DNA of 12,729 bases from Baffinella frigidus (GCA_026770585.1 MU647681.1:62524-75252); one strand, 5' to 3'; positions 5,806 through 12,328 are shown, numbered from the stretch's first letter. Numbers and translations are program-made. The notes: generated by a model not told the origin, from the letters alone.

Positions 5806-6012
5806 GATGTCCGGGTGCGGGTTGGTAGCTCGAACCTTCGTCGGATAGCGAGGGGGAAACGGATCTTTTAAATTCGGGTACGAATTCAAAAATCGGTACG
5901 AGTCGTGTCCAACTTGTGCGGGATTCAGTGCCCACAGGGCACTGAATCCAATAAATACCCGATTCACTTGCCCCCTCGCTATCCGACCAAGGGAACCTAC
6001 AGGACCTAAAGA
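5806..6012 (-). repeat. R1 copy (inverted) apparently split by element E
   Basis: The left part, TTGGTAGCTCGAA ending at 5834, resembles the inverted R1 segment TTGGGAGCTCGAA. The right part, GAACCTACAGGACCTAAAG at 5993-6012, resembles the next R1 segment GAACCTAAAGGACCTAAAG. The two are separated exactly by the 158-bp element E. The left match is short and the sequence further left is only loosely R1-like. Confidence 0.45.
5835..5992. mobile_element. Inverted-repeat element E
   Basis: A 158-bp element with 22-bp TIRs and one mismatch. The core GTCGGATAGCGAGGGGG at 5840-5856 pairs perfectly with 5971-5987, and the outer CCTT/AAGG extends it. At its centre, 5921-5949, is a perfect 13-bp hairpin (GGATTCAGTGCCC) with a 3-nt loop. 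GAA flanks both sides, but the R1 target already contains GAAGAA, so a 3-bp target duplication cannot be told from none. Confidence 0.7.
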
Positions 6013-6056
6013 AGCAAATCGGGATGTGGCTGTGCTCACCACGGCGTTTCGGTCAC

Positions 6057-6115
6057 TGTGTAAAGTCACTCCGGCCATCCTACACGTGGTTGTATCCCCA
6101 GACGGTCCAACGGAC
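6057..6115 (-). repeat. Dispersed repeat R5, inverted copy
   Basis: 6057-6086 is the inverse of 3673-3702 with two mismatches. Similarity continues more weakly to about 6115, through GTATCCCCAGAC against GTCTCTGGGTAT. No TIRs were seen. Confidence 0.6.
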
Positions 6116-6425
6116 ATAGGAACGTGCGTACTGCTCTACGACGTTCACTAAAGCTCGAATAGCTCCAGTGGCGTGTACCATTTTCCGCCTGGAACAGACG
6201 TGGAACAGTTGGAAATCTGAAAAATCGAATCGAACGGCATCATCCCGCCTGAAAGCCAAACATCTGAAATCGAGATTGGGTCCACTTGGGAGGACCGTAG
6301 GGAAGGTTCGCGAATCACACATTCATTTAGAATCGTAAAGCACAGCATTCTGGTACAGAGTTTAAAACACGGTGACTTTTACAACTCGAATGGAGTATTA
6401 AAATCCTCAAGTTTTAGTATTTGAA
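6116..6425. other. Unassigned stretch with a weak minus-strand open frame
   Basis: A minus-strand frame, 6080-6322 (80 codons), has protein-like composition in its second half but runs into R5 at its 3' end and matches nothing I know. The other sequence here shows no element. I do not call a gene. Confidence 0.35.
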
Positions 6426-6636
6426 CACCCTGCACCATATACCATGAACCCGACACCCTGCACCCTACACCCTCCTCCATACACCCTAAACCATCCCTAA
6501 ACCCTCCGTAAACCCTCCGTAAACCTTCCGTAAACCATCCCTACCCTCCCCCTAAACCCTCAACTCCAAACCCTTCCTGAACCCTACCCCCCCCCTAAAC
6601 CCTCATCCCTAAACCCTAAACCCTAAACCCCAAACG
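6426..6636 (+). repeat. Second interstitial telomere-like block
   Basis: Degenerate 7-9 bp units: CACCCTGCACCC, CCCTAAACC, then several CCCTCCGTAAA units near 6505-6535, and back to pure CCCTAAA near 6606-6627. C-rich strand is on +, as in the other arrays. The CCGTAAA variant is specific to this block. Confidence 0.8.
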
Positions 6637-6865
6637 CTCAGGAGGACTCAGCGGGGTGGGAAATCTCGGAGCTTTGGAGCTCTGTCCTACTTTAATTCAA
6701 ACCCTCTGCAAACCCTCCGCTTGCTCGAAATGAAGGCACATCCAACGAGTGTACACCCTCGTCAACTTTGGAGCGGGAAGGAGCCCGGGCTCACCAAATT
6801 GACGACCCAAATAGACTGAGACAGAGATAATAAGGGGCATGCGGAGAGAGGGCGGAGCACGGCTC

Positions 6866-7068
6866 AACCCTAGAGGCAACCCAGGGGCAAATCTTAAGTC
6901 AATCTCCCACAGATGCACTCGGATTCCGAGTGCATTTGTATCTTTTAGGTCCTTTAGGTTCTTCGAGCTCCCAACATAGGCGGACACCGGAACTGGTTCT
7001 GTAGAAAGGCCATGCATGGGAGTTGACTTAAGAAACCACCAATTTGCCCATAAGTTGCCTCCAGGGCT
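6866..7068. mobile_element. MITE family A, copy 2, interrupted by R1
   Basis: It has the same ends as copy 1 (left CAACCCTAGAGGCAAC, right GTTGCCTCCAGGG) and the same interior word order. Removing 76 bp at 6942-7017 (R1 plus one AT) restores a length of about 127 bp and the sequence TTGTATGGGAG found intact in copy 1. The left part contains a hairpin, ATGCACTCGG with CCGAGTGCAT, at about 6913-6935. Confidence 0.78.
6942..7015 (+). repeat. Dispersed repeat R1, short form, nested in MITE A
   Basis: A 74-bp plus-orientation copy from CTTTTAGGTCCTTTAGG to AAAGGCCATGC, bordered by AT on both sides (6940-6941 and 7016-7017). The uninterrupted copy of the host element has a single AT there. This defines the ends of a mobile R1 unit better than any other copy in the window. 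Confidence 0.8.
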
Positions 7069-7220
7069 GGATCGGGGAGCTCATCCGTAGATTGTGTCCG
7101 TCTCCTCAAGAGTGAAGCGGGTGTGGTCTTCGATGTGAGTGTGATACAAAGCACCAAAACACCAAAGCACCAGGGCGGAGCGTCGGAAGAACCCAGTGAG
7201 TCCCAGGGATCTGGTCATTC

Positions 7221-7306
7221 ACAGGGGTACCTCGCTCATAAGAAACCGCCCCCTCCTAGGACCCTACAGTAGGCCTATGCCTTCTTATGAGCGAGGTACC
7301 CCTGTA
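7221..7306. mobile_element. MITE family B, copy 7, internally deleted
   Basis: Both ends are intact (ACAGGGGTACCTCGCTCATA on the left, GAGGTACCCCTGTA on the right) but the element is only about 86 bp. The right half of the interior, including the G-rich tract that normally pairs with the left C-rich tract, is missing. The left border is TCACAGGGG, so the usual TA is lost. Confidence 0.82.
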
Positions 7307-7380
7307 CGTCCTCCAGGTTCTTTGAACTTCCACCATAGGACACTGGAACTTATCCGCGGGATGGCCCTGCTTTGTTTCAG
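7307..7380 (+). repeat. Dispersed repeat R1, abutting MITE B
   Basis: A diverged plus-orientation copy: GTCCTCCAGGTTCTTTGAAC, TTCCACCATAGG, ACACTGGAACTTATCC and GGATGGCCCTGCTT. It begins directly at the right end of the B element. A 2-bp deletion shortens the GGCGGACACC block. Confidence 0.7.
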
Positions 7381-7549
7381 GCATGCAGCCTGGGAGAACA
7401 CATATCCTGCAGGCGGAAGGAAGCGCTGCGACAGGAAACCCCCGCGCGAGACACACGGACACACGCAGGTTTGTACATGTACGTTTACGACCCCCCACAC
7501 CAAGCTCCACTAGACTGAACCTGGACCCTTGCAACGGTGCAGGTCCTTC

Positions 7550-7652
7550 TGCTGAGGATGCCTCTTTGGCGGTTGAAGTCGTGCGTCGGTGCGTACGACG
7601 CCCGCTATCTATCCTCAAGTGGCCAGACAGTCAAATTTGACCGCCAAGAGGT
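7550..7652. repeat. 13-bp inverted pair CCTCTTTGGCGGT
   Basis: CCTCTTTGGCGGT at 7550-7562 is nearly the reverse complement of ACCGCCAAGAGG at 7640-7651, with a one-base gap. The right half lies inside the family-C element. The 7381-7549 stretch shows nothing I can name. Confidence 0.4.
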
Positions 7653-7715
7653 CCTAGGCAGGTCCTAGGGCCCTACGGTAGGACGTATGGGCCTACTGGT
7701 CACTTTTAAAGGGAT
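7611..7715. mobile_element. MITE family C, copy 2
   Basis: About 105 bp, close to copy 1 (103 bp). The core at 7650-7697 matches 739-786 with two mismatches. The right end is AGTGACCAGT-like in inverse, finishing AAAGGGAT at 7715, and the left end ATCCTCAAGTGGCCAG pairs imperfectly with it. The left third differs from copy 1. It ends 6 bp beyond the stop codon of the minus-strand gene, so it would lie in that gene's 3' untranslated region. Confidence 0.62.
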
Positions 7716-7721
7716 AGAGGT

Positions 7722-8466
7722 TCACATTAGATGTGTGCCCGTGTCGTAGCCTGTCGTGAATGATGAAAGGAGAAGTTCCATGACCACGCTCCGCCTGCGT
7801 GTTCGGTGCAGAAAGGAGGATGGCTTCGAGGACGGGTTCTTGTCTGCTTCTGCTTGGTCCTTGCTCGAATTGCGGAAGAACGTCTTGAATGAACCCTGAT
7901 CCTTGAATGCCCGACGGGAATCCGGACTGGCGCGGAAGAGGTTCTTGAATGTAGAAGGTGAAGGTCTGGCACCAACGCTGTCTCCCCCCTTCAGTGTCTG
8001 CGCGTCCGACAGATCCCGTGACCAAGACTGATGGTAGGAGCGGCAGCTGCCCAGGCTGGTCTCGGTCACCCCCCCCCGCGGGTCGTCCTCGAGCAGGTCC
8101 CAGAGAGACGCCGCGACCTGTCCGAAGAGGGGCTGTTCATGAGTTGCCGGTCAATACAGGTCCGAGAGGGGCCGTAAGTTGCTGGTCAGCGCTGGTCCAA
8201 CATCAGCGGCCGGGGCGTTCGCAAGGTTGGAAGGAAGGTTTGAAAGGCCCCACCTTGCTCAAACGTGCGACTGTACGGTCCTTCTCGTCCATCCACTCGG
8301 CCTGTCGGAGCACCCTGCTCGTGAGGTTCTGGTCACCCTCGATGTGCTTGTGCAGGTCGTTGAGGCGCGCGACCAAAAGCTCCTTCTCGCGAACCAGCTC
8401 CGCCAGCATCTCCTTCACCGCCTCCACGCTCTCGTCCTTCGTCTCCTTCACTGGTGCCATCTCCAT
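7722..8466 (-). CDS. Two-exon gene for a coiled-coil, Ser/Lys/Arg-rich protein of unknown function
   Basis: Exon 1 is 8466-8254 (71 codons) and exon 2 is 8117-7722 (131 codons plus TGA), joined by a phase-0 GT-AG intron, giving 202 residues. The ATG at 8466 has G at -3 and +4; a second in-frame ATG follows two codons later. Residues 14-42 form a coiled coil with hydrophobic residues at V14, V17, L21, L24, L31, L35, L38 and I42 in exact 3-4 spacing, with K28 the only break. Residues 75-83 (SLWDLLEDD) could be a short amphipathic helix. The C-terminal half is rich in S, K and R and repeats FKNLFR (128-133) and FKTFFR (148-153) 20 residues apart; RTRRRSV (176-182) resembles a basophilic kinase site. 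I see no signal peptide, membrane segment or enzyme motif. The coiled coil suggests self-association or partner binding. Without splicing, exon 1 meets a stop shortly after the donor. I do not recognise the family; the gene call is moderately sure, the exact ends less so. Confidence 0.62.
8118..8253 (-). other. Predicted 136-bp GT-AG intron
   Basis: The donor is AAG/GTGGGG at 8254/8253 and the acceptor is TTCGGACAG/GTCGCG at 8118/8117. A second acceptor 15 bp upstream, ATGAACAG/CCCCTC, is also in frame and would add five residues (PLFGQ). Other AGs in the intron lead to stops. Phase 0 keeps both exons open for their whole length, which is the main support. Confidence 0.55.
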
Positions 8467-8501
8467 CGCCCGTGTTTTAGATGTCAACAAGGGGAGAGAT
8501 T

Positions 8502-8636
8502 ACTTTCCCATGATGTCAAGGTAAACTTTCCCATGATGTCAAGGGGAACAAAAGGAGAATATTTTGGGGCTACACTGCGAAGGGAATAGATGGACTCTGC
8601 GTGACACTGAGAAGGGAATAGATGGACTCTGCGTGA
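8502..8636 (-). promoter_or_regulatory. Two sets of short duplications upstream of the coiled-coil gene
   Basis: ACTTTCCCATGATGTCAAGG occurs exactly at 8502-8521 and 8525-8544. A 32-bp unit (CACTGMGAAGGGAATAGATG then GACTCTGCGTGA) is tandemly repeated at 8573-8604 and 8605-8636 with one mismatch. They lie 36-170 bp upstream of the start codon, in the expected promoter or 5' leader. Duplicated factor sites are possible, but that is inference from position. Confidence 0.5.
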
Positions 8637-8789
8637 CGTAAATTTCCCGTGTGAGACCCGTTTTTTTTTGTTCCGCGTGACAAGAAAGATCACTTCCCCT
8701 TTTTGAGGGGGGGAAACGTGTAGTAAAGTAAAAAGAGATGACAAGGGTCATTCTTTGGCATAAATGATCCATAAATCGTGTGTGGGTCG

Positions 8790-8896
8790 TGTACGAAGGG
8801 GTCGAACCTGTACGACAAACAAAGCCCCAGAGGAAGTCTCAAAATTCTTGGACATGACACTAAAATTACTTGTACGAAGGGGTCTACCCTGTATTG
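8790..8896 (+). repeat. Direct repeat TGTACGAAGGGGTC, 81 bp apart
   Basis: TGTACGAAGGGGTC followed by an NANCCTGTA block occurs at 8790-8812 and 8871-8893. The 81-bp spacing keeps an open frame (8778-9083, plus) in register, giving CTKGS-LY twice. That frame is otherwise featureless. The intervals 8637-8789 and 8897-9079 hold a T9 run and nothing recognisable. Confidence 0.5.
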
Positions 8897-9079
8897 GAAC
8901 TCTGTTTTGACGTATATTTGCGGCATGACCGAGGGCTCGTGGCCATGTCAACCTTTAGGTCGTTTTGAAGGTCTCGTCCAGGGCTGGTGCACTGGCGAAA
9001 AAAAAATGAACCTGGCATTTTACGTCTTGAGTTGTGGGCCGCACGTGATCCGAATTTCCGCCGCAAATCTTTCCGAATT

Positions 9080-9451
9080 CTGATTTGGAACTCCTTTTTA
9101 CTACACGTAAATTGCCTATGCCCCAATCACCCAGGTCCTAGGAGATACCGTAGGGAAAGATTCCGTAGGGAAGATTCGAGGAAGATTCGGCGGCTGAATC
9201 GCTCCCATCTAGGGAGATGTCATGATAGCATCGACATGTCGTCGTACGGCTGTGTTTTTATGCCATCGTAGGCCTTTTTTTCATATCATGATATGCTATT
9301 CATATCATGATATGCACCTAGGATGATACAAAAACATTGAAAAAAGCATGTTTAGAGAAGACTTTTATGCCATGATATGCACCTACCATGATATGAATCG
9401 TGTAGTAAAAAGTCCCTAATGAGTTCCAAATCAGAATGAGTTCCAAATCAG
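9080..9451. mobile_element. Inverted-repeat block with CATATCATGATATG palindromes
   Basis: The left arm 9080-9107 (CTGATTTGGAACTC then CTTTTTACTACACG) is inverted at 9399-9434, with an 8-nt insertion in the right arm. The outer 14 bp, GAGTTCCAAATCAG, are duplicated again at 9438-9451. The interior holds short tandem CCGTAGGGAA/GAAGATTCGG units near 9149-9190 and the palindromes at 9282-9314. It resembles a 370-bp foldback element, with no coding content. Confidence 0.6.
9282..9314. repeat. Paired perfect 14-bp palindromes
   Basis: CATATCATGATATG occurs at 9282-9295 and 9301-9314. Half-palindromes CATGATATG follow at about 9371 and 9388. Repeated sites of this kind could bind a dimeric protein or be the remnants of repeated element ends; the sequence does not decide between them. 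Confidence 0.7.
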
Positions 9452-9660
9452 ATTAGACCCCTTCGTAGGTTACCTTTTGACGAATTTTGGTCACGTCCTT
9501 GGGGGTGAAAATTGCCTTTGGAGGAGAAAATGGCTCAAAAGTATAGGACACCAGAGTGTGGACATCCGCTATTTTGACACTTCCCCGGGGCTTTTCAGTA
9601 GTTTAGAGAAGACTTTTATGCCATGTGGCATAAAAGTGTGGACATCCGCTATTTTGACAC
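9350..9660. repeat. Interleaved duplications and a 26-bp palindrome
   Basis: A 25-bp segment (GTTTAGAGAAGACTTTTATG plus CCATG) is identical at 9350-9374 and 9601-9625. A 26-bp segment beginning AGTGTGGACATCCGC is identical at 9555-9580 and 9635-9660. Between the two right-hand copies sits ACTTTTATGCCA-TG-TGGCATAAAAGT, 9612-9637, a 12-bp perfect inverted pair. The exact identity implies recent copying. Confidence 0.75.
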
Positions 9661-9984
9661 GGATCTTTTGGTGTTGGAGAAGAGCTGGCGGGGGAAGAAG
9701 ATCCTTCAGGAAGCAGCCGAGGGGCTGTGCCTGCGAGCTAGCGCGACGCGAGGCTCCGCGCCATCAGGTCCCTCACGCTGCCGATCACCGACGGGTCCCC
9801 GCTTTTCCTTGGGAGACAGCAAGCAAGTGTGGACCAGGGACGACCACTATGTTTCACGCCCCTCCCGCTGCCCACCCCTCCCTCGAACCCACGAGCACTC
9901 CACCGACCTCCGCATACCACCCCTCCTTGAGCTCAACCTCGCAACCGCTGCGCAACTGCCAAGAGCACGACACCGCACTGTCTG
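9661..9984. other. Unassigned stretch with overlapping open frames
   Basis: GC-rich sequence open in several frames on both strands (plus 9477-10055 and 9623-9985, minus 9738-9920). The longest plus frame starts before the 9555-9660 duplication and ends inside an R1 copy, which argues against a gene. No domain was recognised. Confidence 0.35.
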
Positions 9985-10066
9985 AGGCCCTTGAGGTTCT
10001 TCGAGCTCCCACGGACACTGGAACTGGTTCTGCAGAATGGCCATGCTTCCAGTAGGATCACATCAA
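9985..10066 (+). repeat. Dispersed repeat R1, long form, with core deletion
   Basis: A plus-orientation copy: GGCCCTTGAGGTTCTTCGAG, CTCCCACGGACACTGG, AACTGGTTCTGCAGAATGG and CCATGCTTCC, then GGATCACATCA. It lacks the 9 bp AACATAGGC normally found between CTCCC and GGACAC. The sequence from 10067 to 10246 shows nothing I can name. Confidence 0.75.
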
Positions 10067-10246
10067 GTCACTCGGTGCAGAGGATCGCATCAGAAACCGG
10101 CTGACGGGTGGTCCTCAAGTGAGGTGAATCACAGAGTACCACGACGAGGCTTCCGATGCACGTTGTTGGAGAGCGAACGTTCCACACTCAACGCCTTGCG
10201 TCAACCGCTCTGAATCCTTTTCTCACCAGCCAGATATTTCCATCGA

Positions 10247-10801
10247 ATGGGACCGCTTGCATGTGGCAGGGTGCTAACCACTTGGGCGCGCGCCAGGCTG
10301 CACTACACCTGCTGGACCGCCACCTCTGCAGCTAGAGGCCCCCTGCCACGTGACATTTCACGATGGGCTTGGGGGGGGGGGGGGTATGCAGCAGCGCGGG
10401 CAAGGACGGCACGGGCGCTGCTGCACCGGTGCTTACGCTCACCACCCCCCCTCGTACAGTTGTACCGGGGAGTTGTATTCTGTCCCACCCAGCAGCAATT
10501 TCAGCCTGTAGTCGGCAAGATCGCCTGCTCACAGCCCGCATGCCCGCCCGCCACGTCCAGGGCAGGGGTTCACTTTGAGGTTATACCCAGGATGGTGAAA
10601 TTCTGTGACGGTGGAGTGTTGCTACTGAACCTCACGGAGGTGCGTTTCGATTTCGGCCTAAAACTGGCTGTAAACAGGATAAAAGTCAAGTCCAAAGTTG
10701 TGAGAATTGGAGCCTTGCATGACCTTAGAGCGGGTCTCTTATTTCCGGTAGTTGACACCTGTTGGGGGTCGAAAAACTTCCAAACTTCCAATTTTTTTTA
10801 G
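10247..10801 (+). other. Unassigned 184-codon open frame, doubtful
   Basis: An ATG-initiated frame runs to a TAG at 10799-10801. It crosses a G14 run at 10371-10384, and its last part includes one copy of a 28-bp direct repeat. Residues 88-165 have varied, protein-like composition, but I recognise no family and see no splice support. Base composition changes from GC-rich in the first half to AT-richer in the second, which fits chance openness better than one gene. It could contain an exon. Confidence 0.18.
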
Positions 10802-10881
10802 TCAACTCACCTGGAATTTACTACAGCGAAATTTACGCTGTAGGAACAATTACGTGAGAATTGGAGCCTTGCATGGCCTTA
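10700..10881 (+). repeat. 28-bp direct repeat flanking a small hairpin
   Basis: GTGAGAATTGGAGCCTTGCA followed by TGRCCTTA occurs at 10700-10727 and 10854-10881 with one mismatch. Between them, CTACAGCG at 10821-10828 pairs with CGCTGTAG at 10836-10843 over a 7-nt loop. Confidence 0.7.
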
Positions 10882-11114
10882 CCATGCGAGAAATCAAAGG
10901 GCAGCCTCGGGAAAGTAAGAAAGTAATGCGTGGACACATGCTTTTTGAGTGTTGGGCATCACCCTGCCCCGCCCGCCACGCGAGAGGGATGAGGCCACCA
11001 CACTAGGGCCGCACCACTCTAGGGCCGTGAATGCGAGAGTCCCCCGTGCGACTGTTAACTGCAGGCGTGCACGTTGAGTCTCTAGGGTGTTGTAAAATCG
11101 GGCAGTGTTGGCAG

Positions 11115-11130
11115 CACTCTCCGGAGAGTG
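11115..11130. repeat. Perfect 16-bp palindrome
   Basis: CACTCTCCGGAGAGTG, flanked on both sides by a GTGTTGGC-like word (GTGTTGGCAG on the left, TTGGCGAC on the right). Nothing else was recognised between 10882 and 11199. Confidence 0.6.
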
Positions 11131-11199
11131 TTGGCGACCCGCGGTATGGTGCTGGACAGCCCCGGTCTGTGCCCGCCAGTGAATGATGAGGCTGGCAGG

Positions 11200-11281
11200 A
11201 TCCTTTGGGGTCCTTATGTTTTTGTACTCCGAACATAGTCGACACCCTGCCCTTCCGTGGAAAGGATCCGCAGGAAGTCCA
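11200..11281 (+). repeat. R1b subfamily copy, plus orientation
   Basis: The left part (GGTCCTTATGTTTTTGTACT, CCGAACATAGTCGACACC) is a diverged R1 head. The right part, CCCTTCCGTGGAAAGGATCC and then GCAGG, is the inverse of the block found at 3951-3975 and 4413-4436. This is the only R1b copy in plus orientation, and it confirms that head and block belong to one unit. Confidence 0.55.
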
Positions 11282-11462
11282 GGGATCAAGGTTGAGTGGC
11301 GCTACACGTGTAGCGTCGTGCGGGTGTCATACCACGACAACCTCAAACTAGTCAACCGCCGTACGGGGGAGTCTCATCTACCAGACTCCGTCCCAAGATG
11401 TGTGTTCGAGAACTCTATCCGCATCCCCGGCATGTGAGATTGTTGGGTAAGCCGGACAGGAT

Positions 11463-11602
11463 ACCACACGGTGGACTACGAGGGTTTCGTTGGGGCTGGA
11501 TTTTAGGGTGTAACGCGACCATTTTGCATTAGAAAAGCCACAACGTCAATTGTTTCTGGGCAAGTTGACTTTTGATGAAGGGCTTGTAGTCCACCGTGTG
11601 GT
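11463..11602. repeat. 17-bp perfect inverted repeat
   Basis: ACCACACGGTGGACTAC at 11463-11479 is inverted at 11586-11602, bounding 140 bp. The interior is unique and non-coding by eye. It may be a foldback element; no target duplication is evident. Confidence 0.65.
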
Positions 11603-11629
11603 GTACCAGATTTTTGACTAGCAAGAGCG

Positions 11630-11771
11630 TTTCCTGGTACACATTCTGCCCGGTTTAGTCAACAGTCTTGGGACTCTGAGATGCACGCGATGTACTTCTC
11701 CTGTTGACTTAACTGGACCGGGTTTGTACCGGGACGGTGACTAAAGCGGGCAGGGGCGTGTACCAGGAAAA
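11630..11771. mobile_element. Inverted-repeat element with ~33-bp imperfect ends
   Basis: TTTCCTGGTACAC then CTGCCCGGTTTAGTCA (11630-11661) pairs with 11738-11771 (TGACTAAAGCGGGCAG then GTGTACCAGGAAAA) with a few mismatches. Inner GTCAACAG and TGTTGAC words (about 11659 and 11702) also pair. The total is 142 bp, the same size class as the other MITEs here. Confidence 0.6.
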
Positions 11772-11806
11772 GCTTTGATTATTCAACCGCCGTACGTGTG
11801 AGTCTC

Positions 11807-12106
11807 GCGATGCTAGGGGAGAGTTTCGTACTGTGTTGATGCTCAAGTGGGGCTCTCACGGAACAGGGCACGCGTGTGGACCAAAACGCGCAAGAGGGGG
11901 GGCCGAGGGCGGCAGGTGCGTTACCCGCTCCTCTCACACCATCGTCTTCTTTTTGTTGTGCATCTGCCCTTGCCGGGCCCTGATTCTGGCTGCATGATGT
12001 GTGTGTGGGTGTGGATTCGGAGAGCTTCACCAGCGTCTGGCCCATGCTACCCGGGAGGGCTAAGGAGTGAATGGCTCAAATAACGGACTCCTCCGGTCCA
12101 GCCATC
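11807..12106. other. Unassigned stretch
   Basis: No element or RNA gene was recognised. Short open frames on both strands (minus 11779-12045, plus 11847-12083) lack recognisable motifs and overlap each other. Confidence 0.4.
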
Positions 12107-12328
12107 TAGAGCGTTTGCGGTAATTGTTGTCCATTTTGGACGTACGGTTTTCCGGTTTCCCGGTTTTGAACAGGGACTTATAGGACGTGACAAGGATTTT
12201 AAATAGTACCAAGAGGCGCAATTCTGGTACTATTTAAATTCTTGTCACGTCCTATAAGTCCCTTTTCAAAACCGGAAAACCGTAAAACCGTACGTCCAAA
12301 ATGGACAACAATTACCGCAAACGCTCTA
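12107..12328. mobile_element. Near-perfect hairpin MITE F with TA borders
   Basis: The left arm 12107-12211 and right arm 12225-12328 are reverse complements with about four substitutions and one 1-bp indel over some 104 bp. The ends are TAGAGCGTTTGCGGTAATTG and its inverse. If TA is the target duplication, the element is 12109-12326 (218 bp). The loop is only 13 nt. Such arms would give a long double-stranded RNA if transcribed. High arm identity implies recent formation or ongoing conversion. No other copy is in the window. Confidence 0.85.

Larger units (their letters stand above)
11352..11806 (+). repeat. Direct repeat bracketing two inverted-repeat units
   Basis: TCAACCGCCGTACG plus a GNGAGTCTC block occurs at 11352-11375 and 11783-11806. 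The two copies enclose the inverted pairs at 11463-11602 and 11630-11771, so the whole 455 bp may be one compound unit. Confidence 0.55.

Noticed and set aside
5773-6117. 114-codon minus-strand open frame
   Set aside because: It consists of R5, R1 and the whole of element E read through.
7256-7618. 120-codon minus-strand open frame
   Set aside because: Its C-terminal part reads through R1 and a B element, and no motif was recognised in the rest.
7958-8524. 188-codon plus-strand open frame
   Set aside because: It lies antisense to both exons and the intron of the minus-strand gene. The minus-strand reading has the heptad pattern and splice logic, while this one is Ser/Arg-rich noise.
9477-10055. 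192-codon plus-strand open frame
   Set aside because: It passes through the 9555-9660 duplication and ends inside an R1 copy, with no recognisable motif. A real gene would not be expected to consist largely of dispersed repeats.
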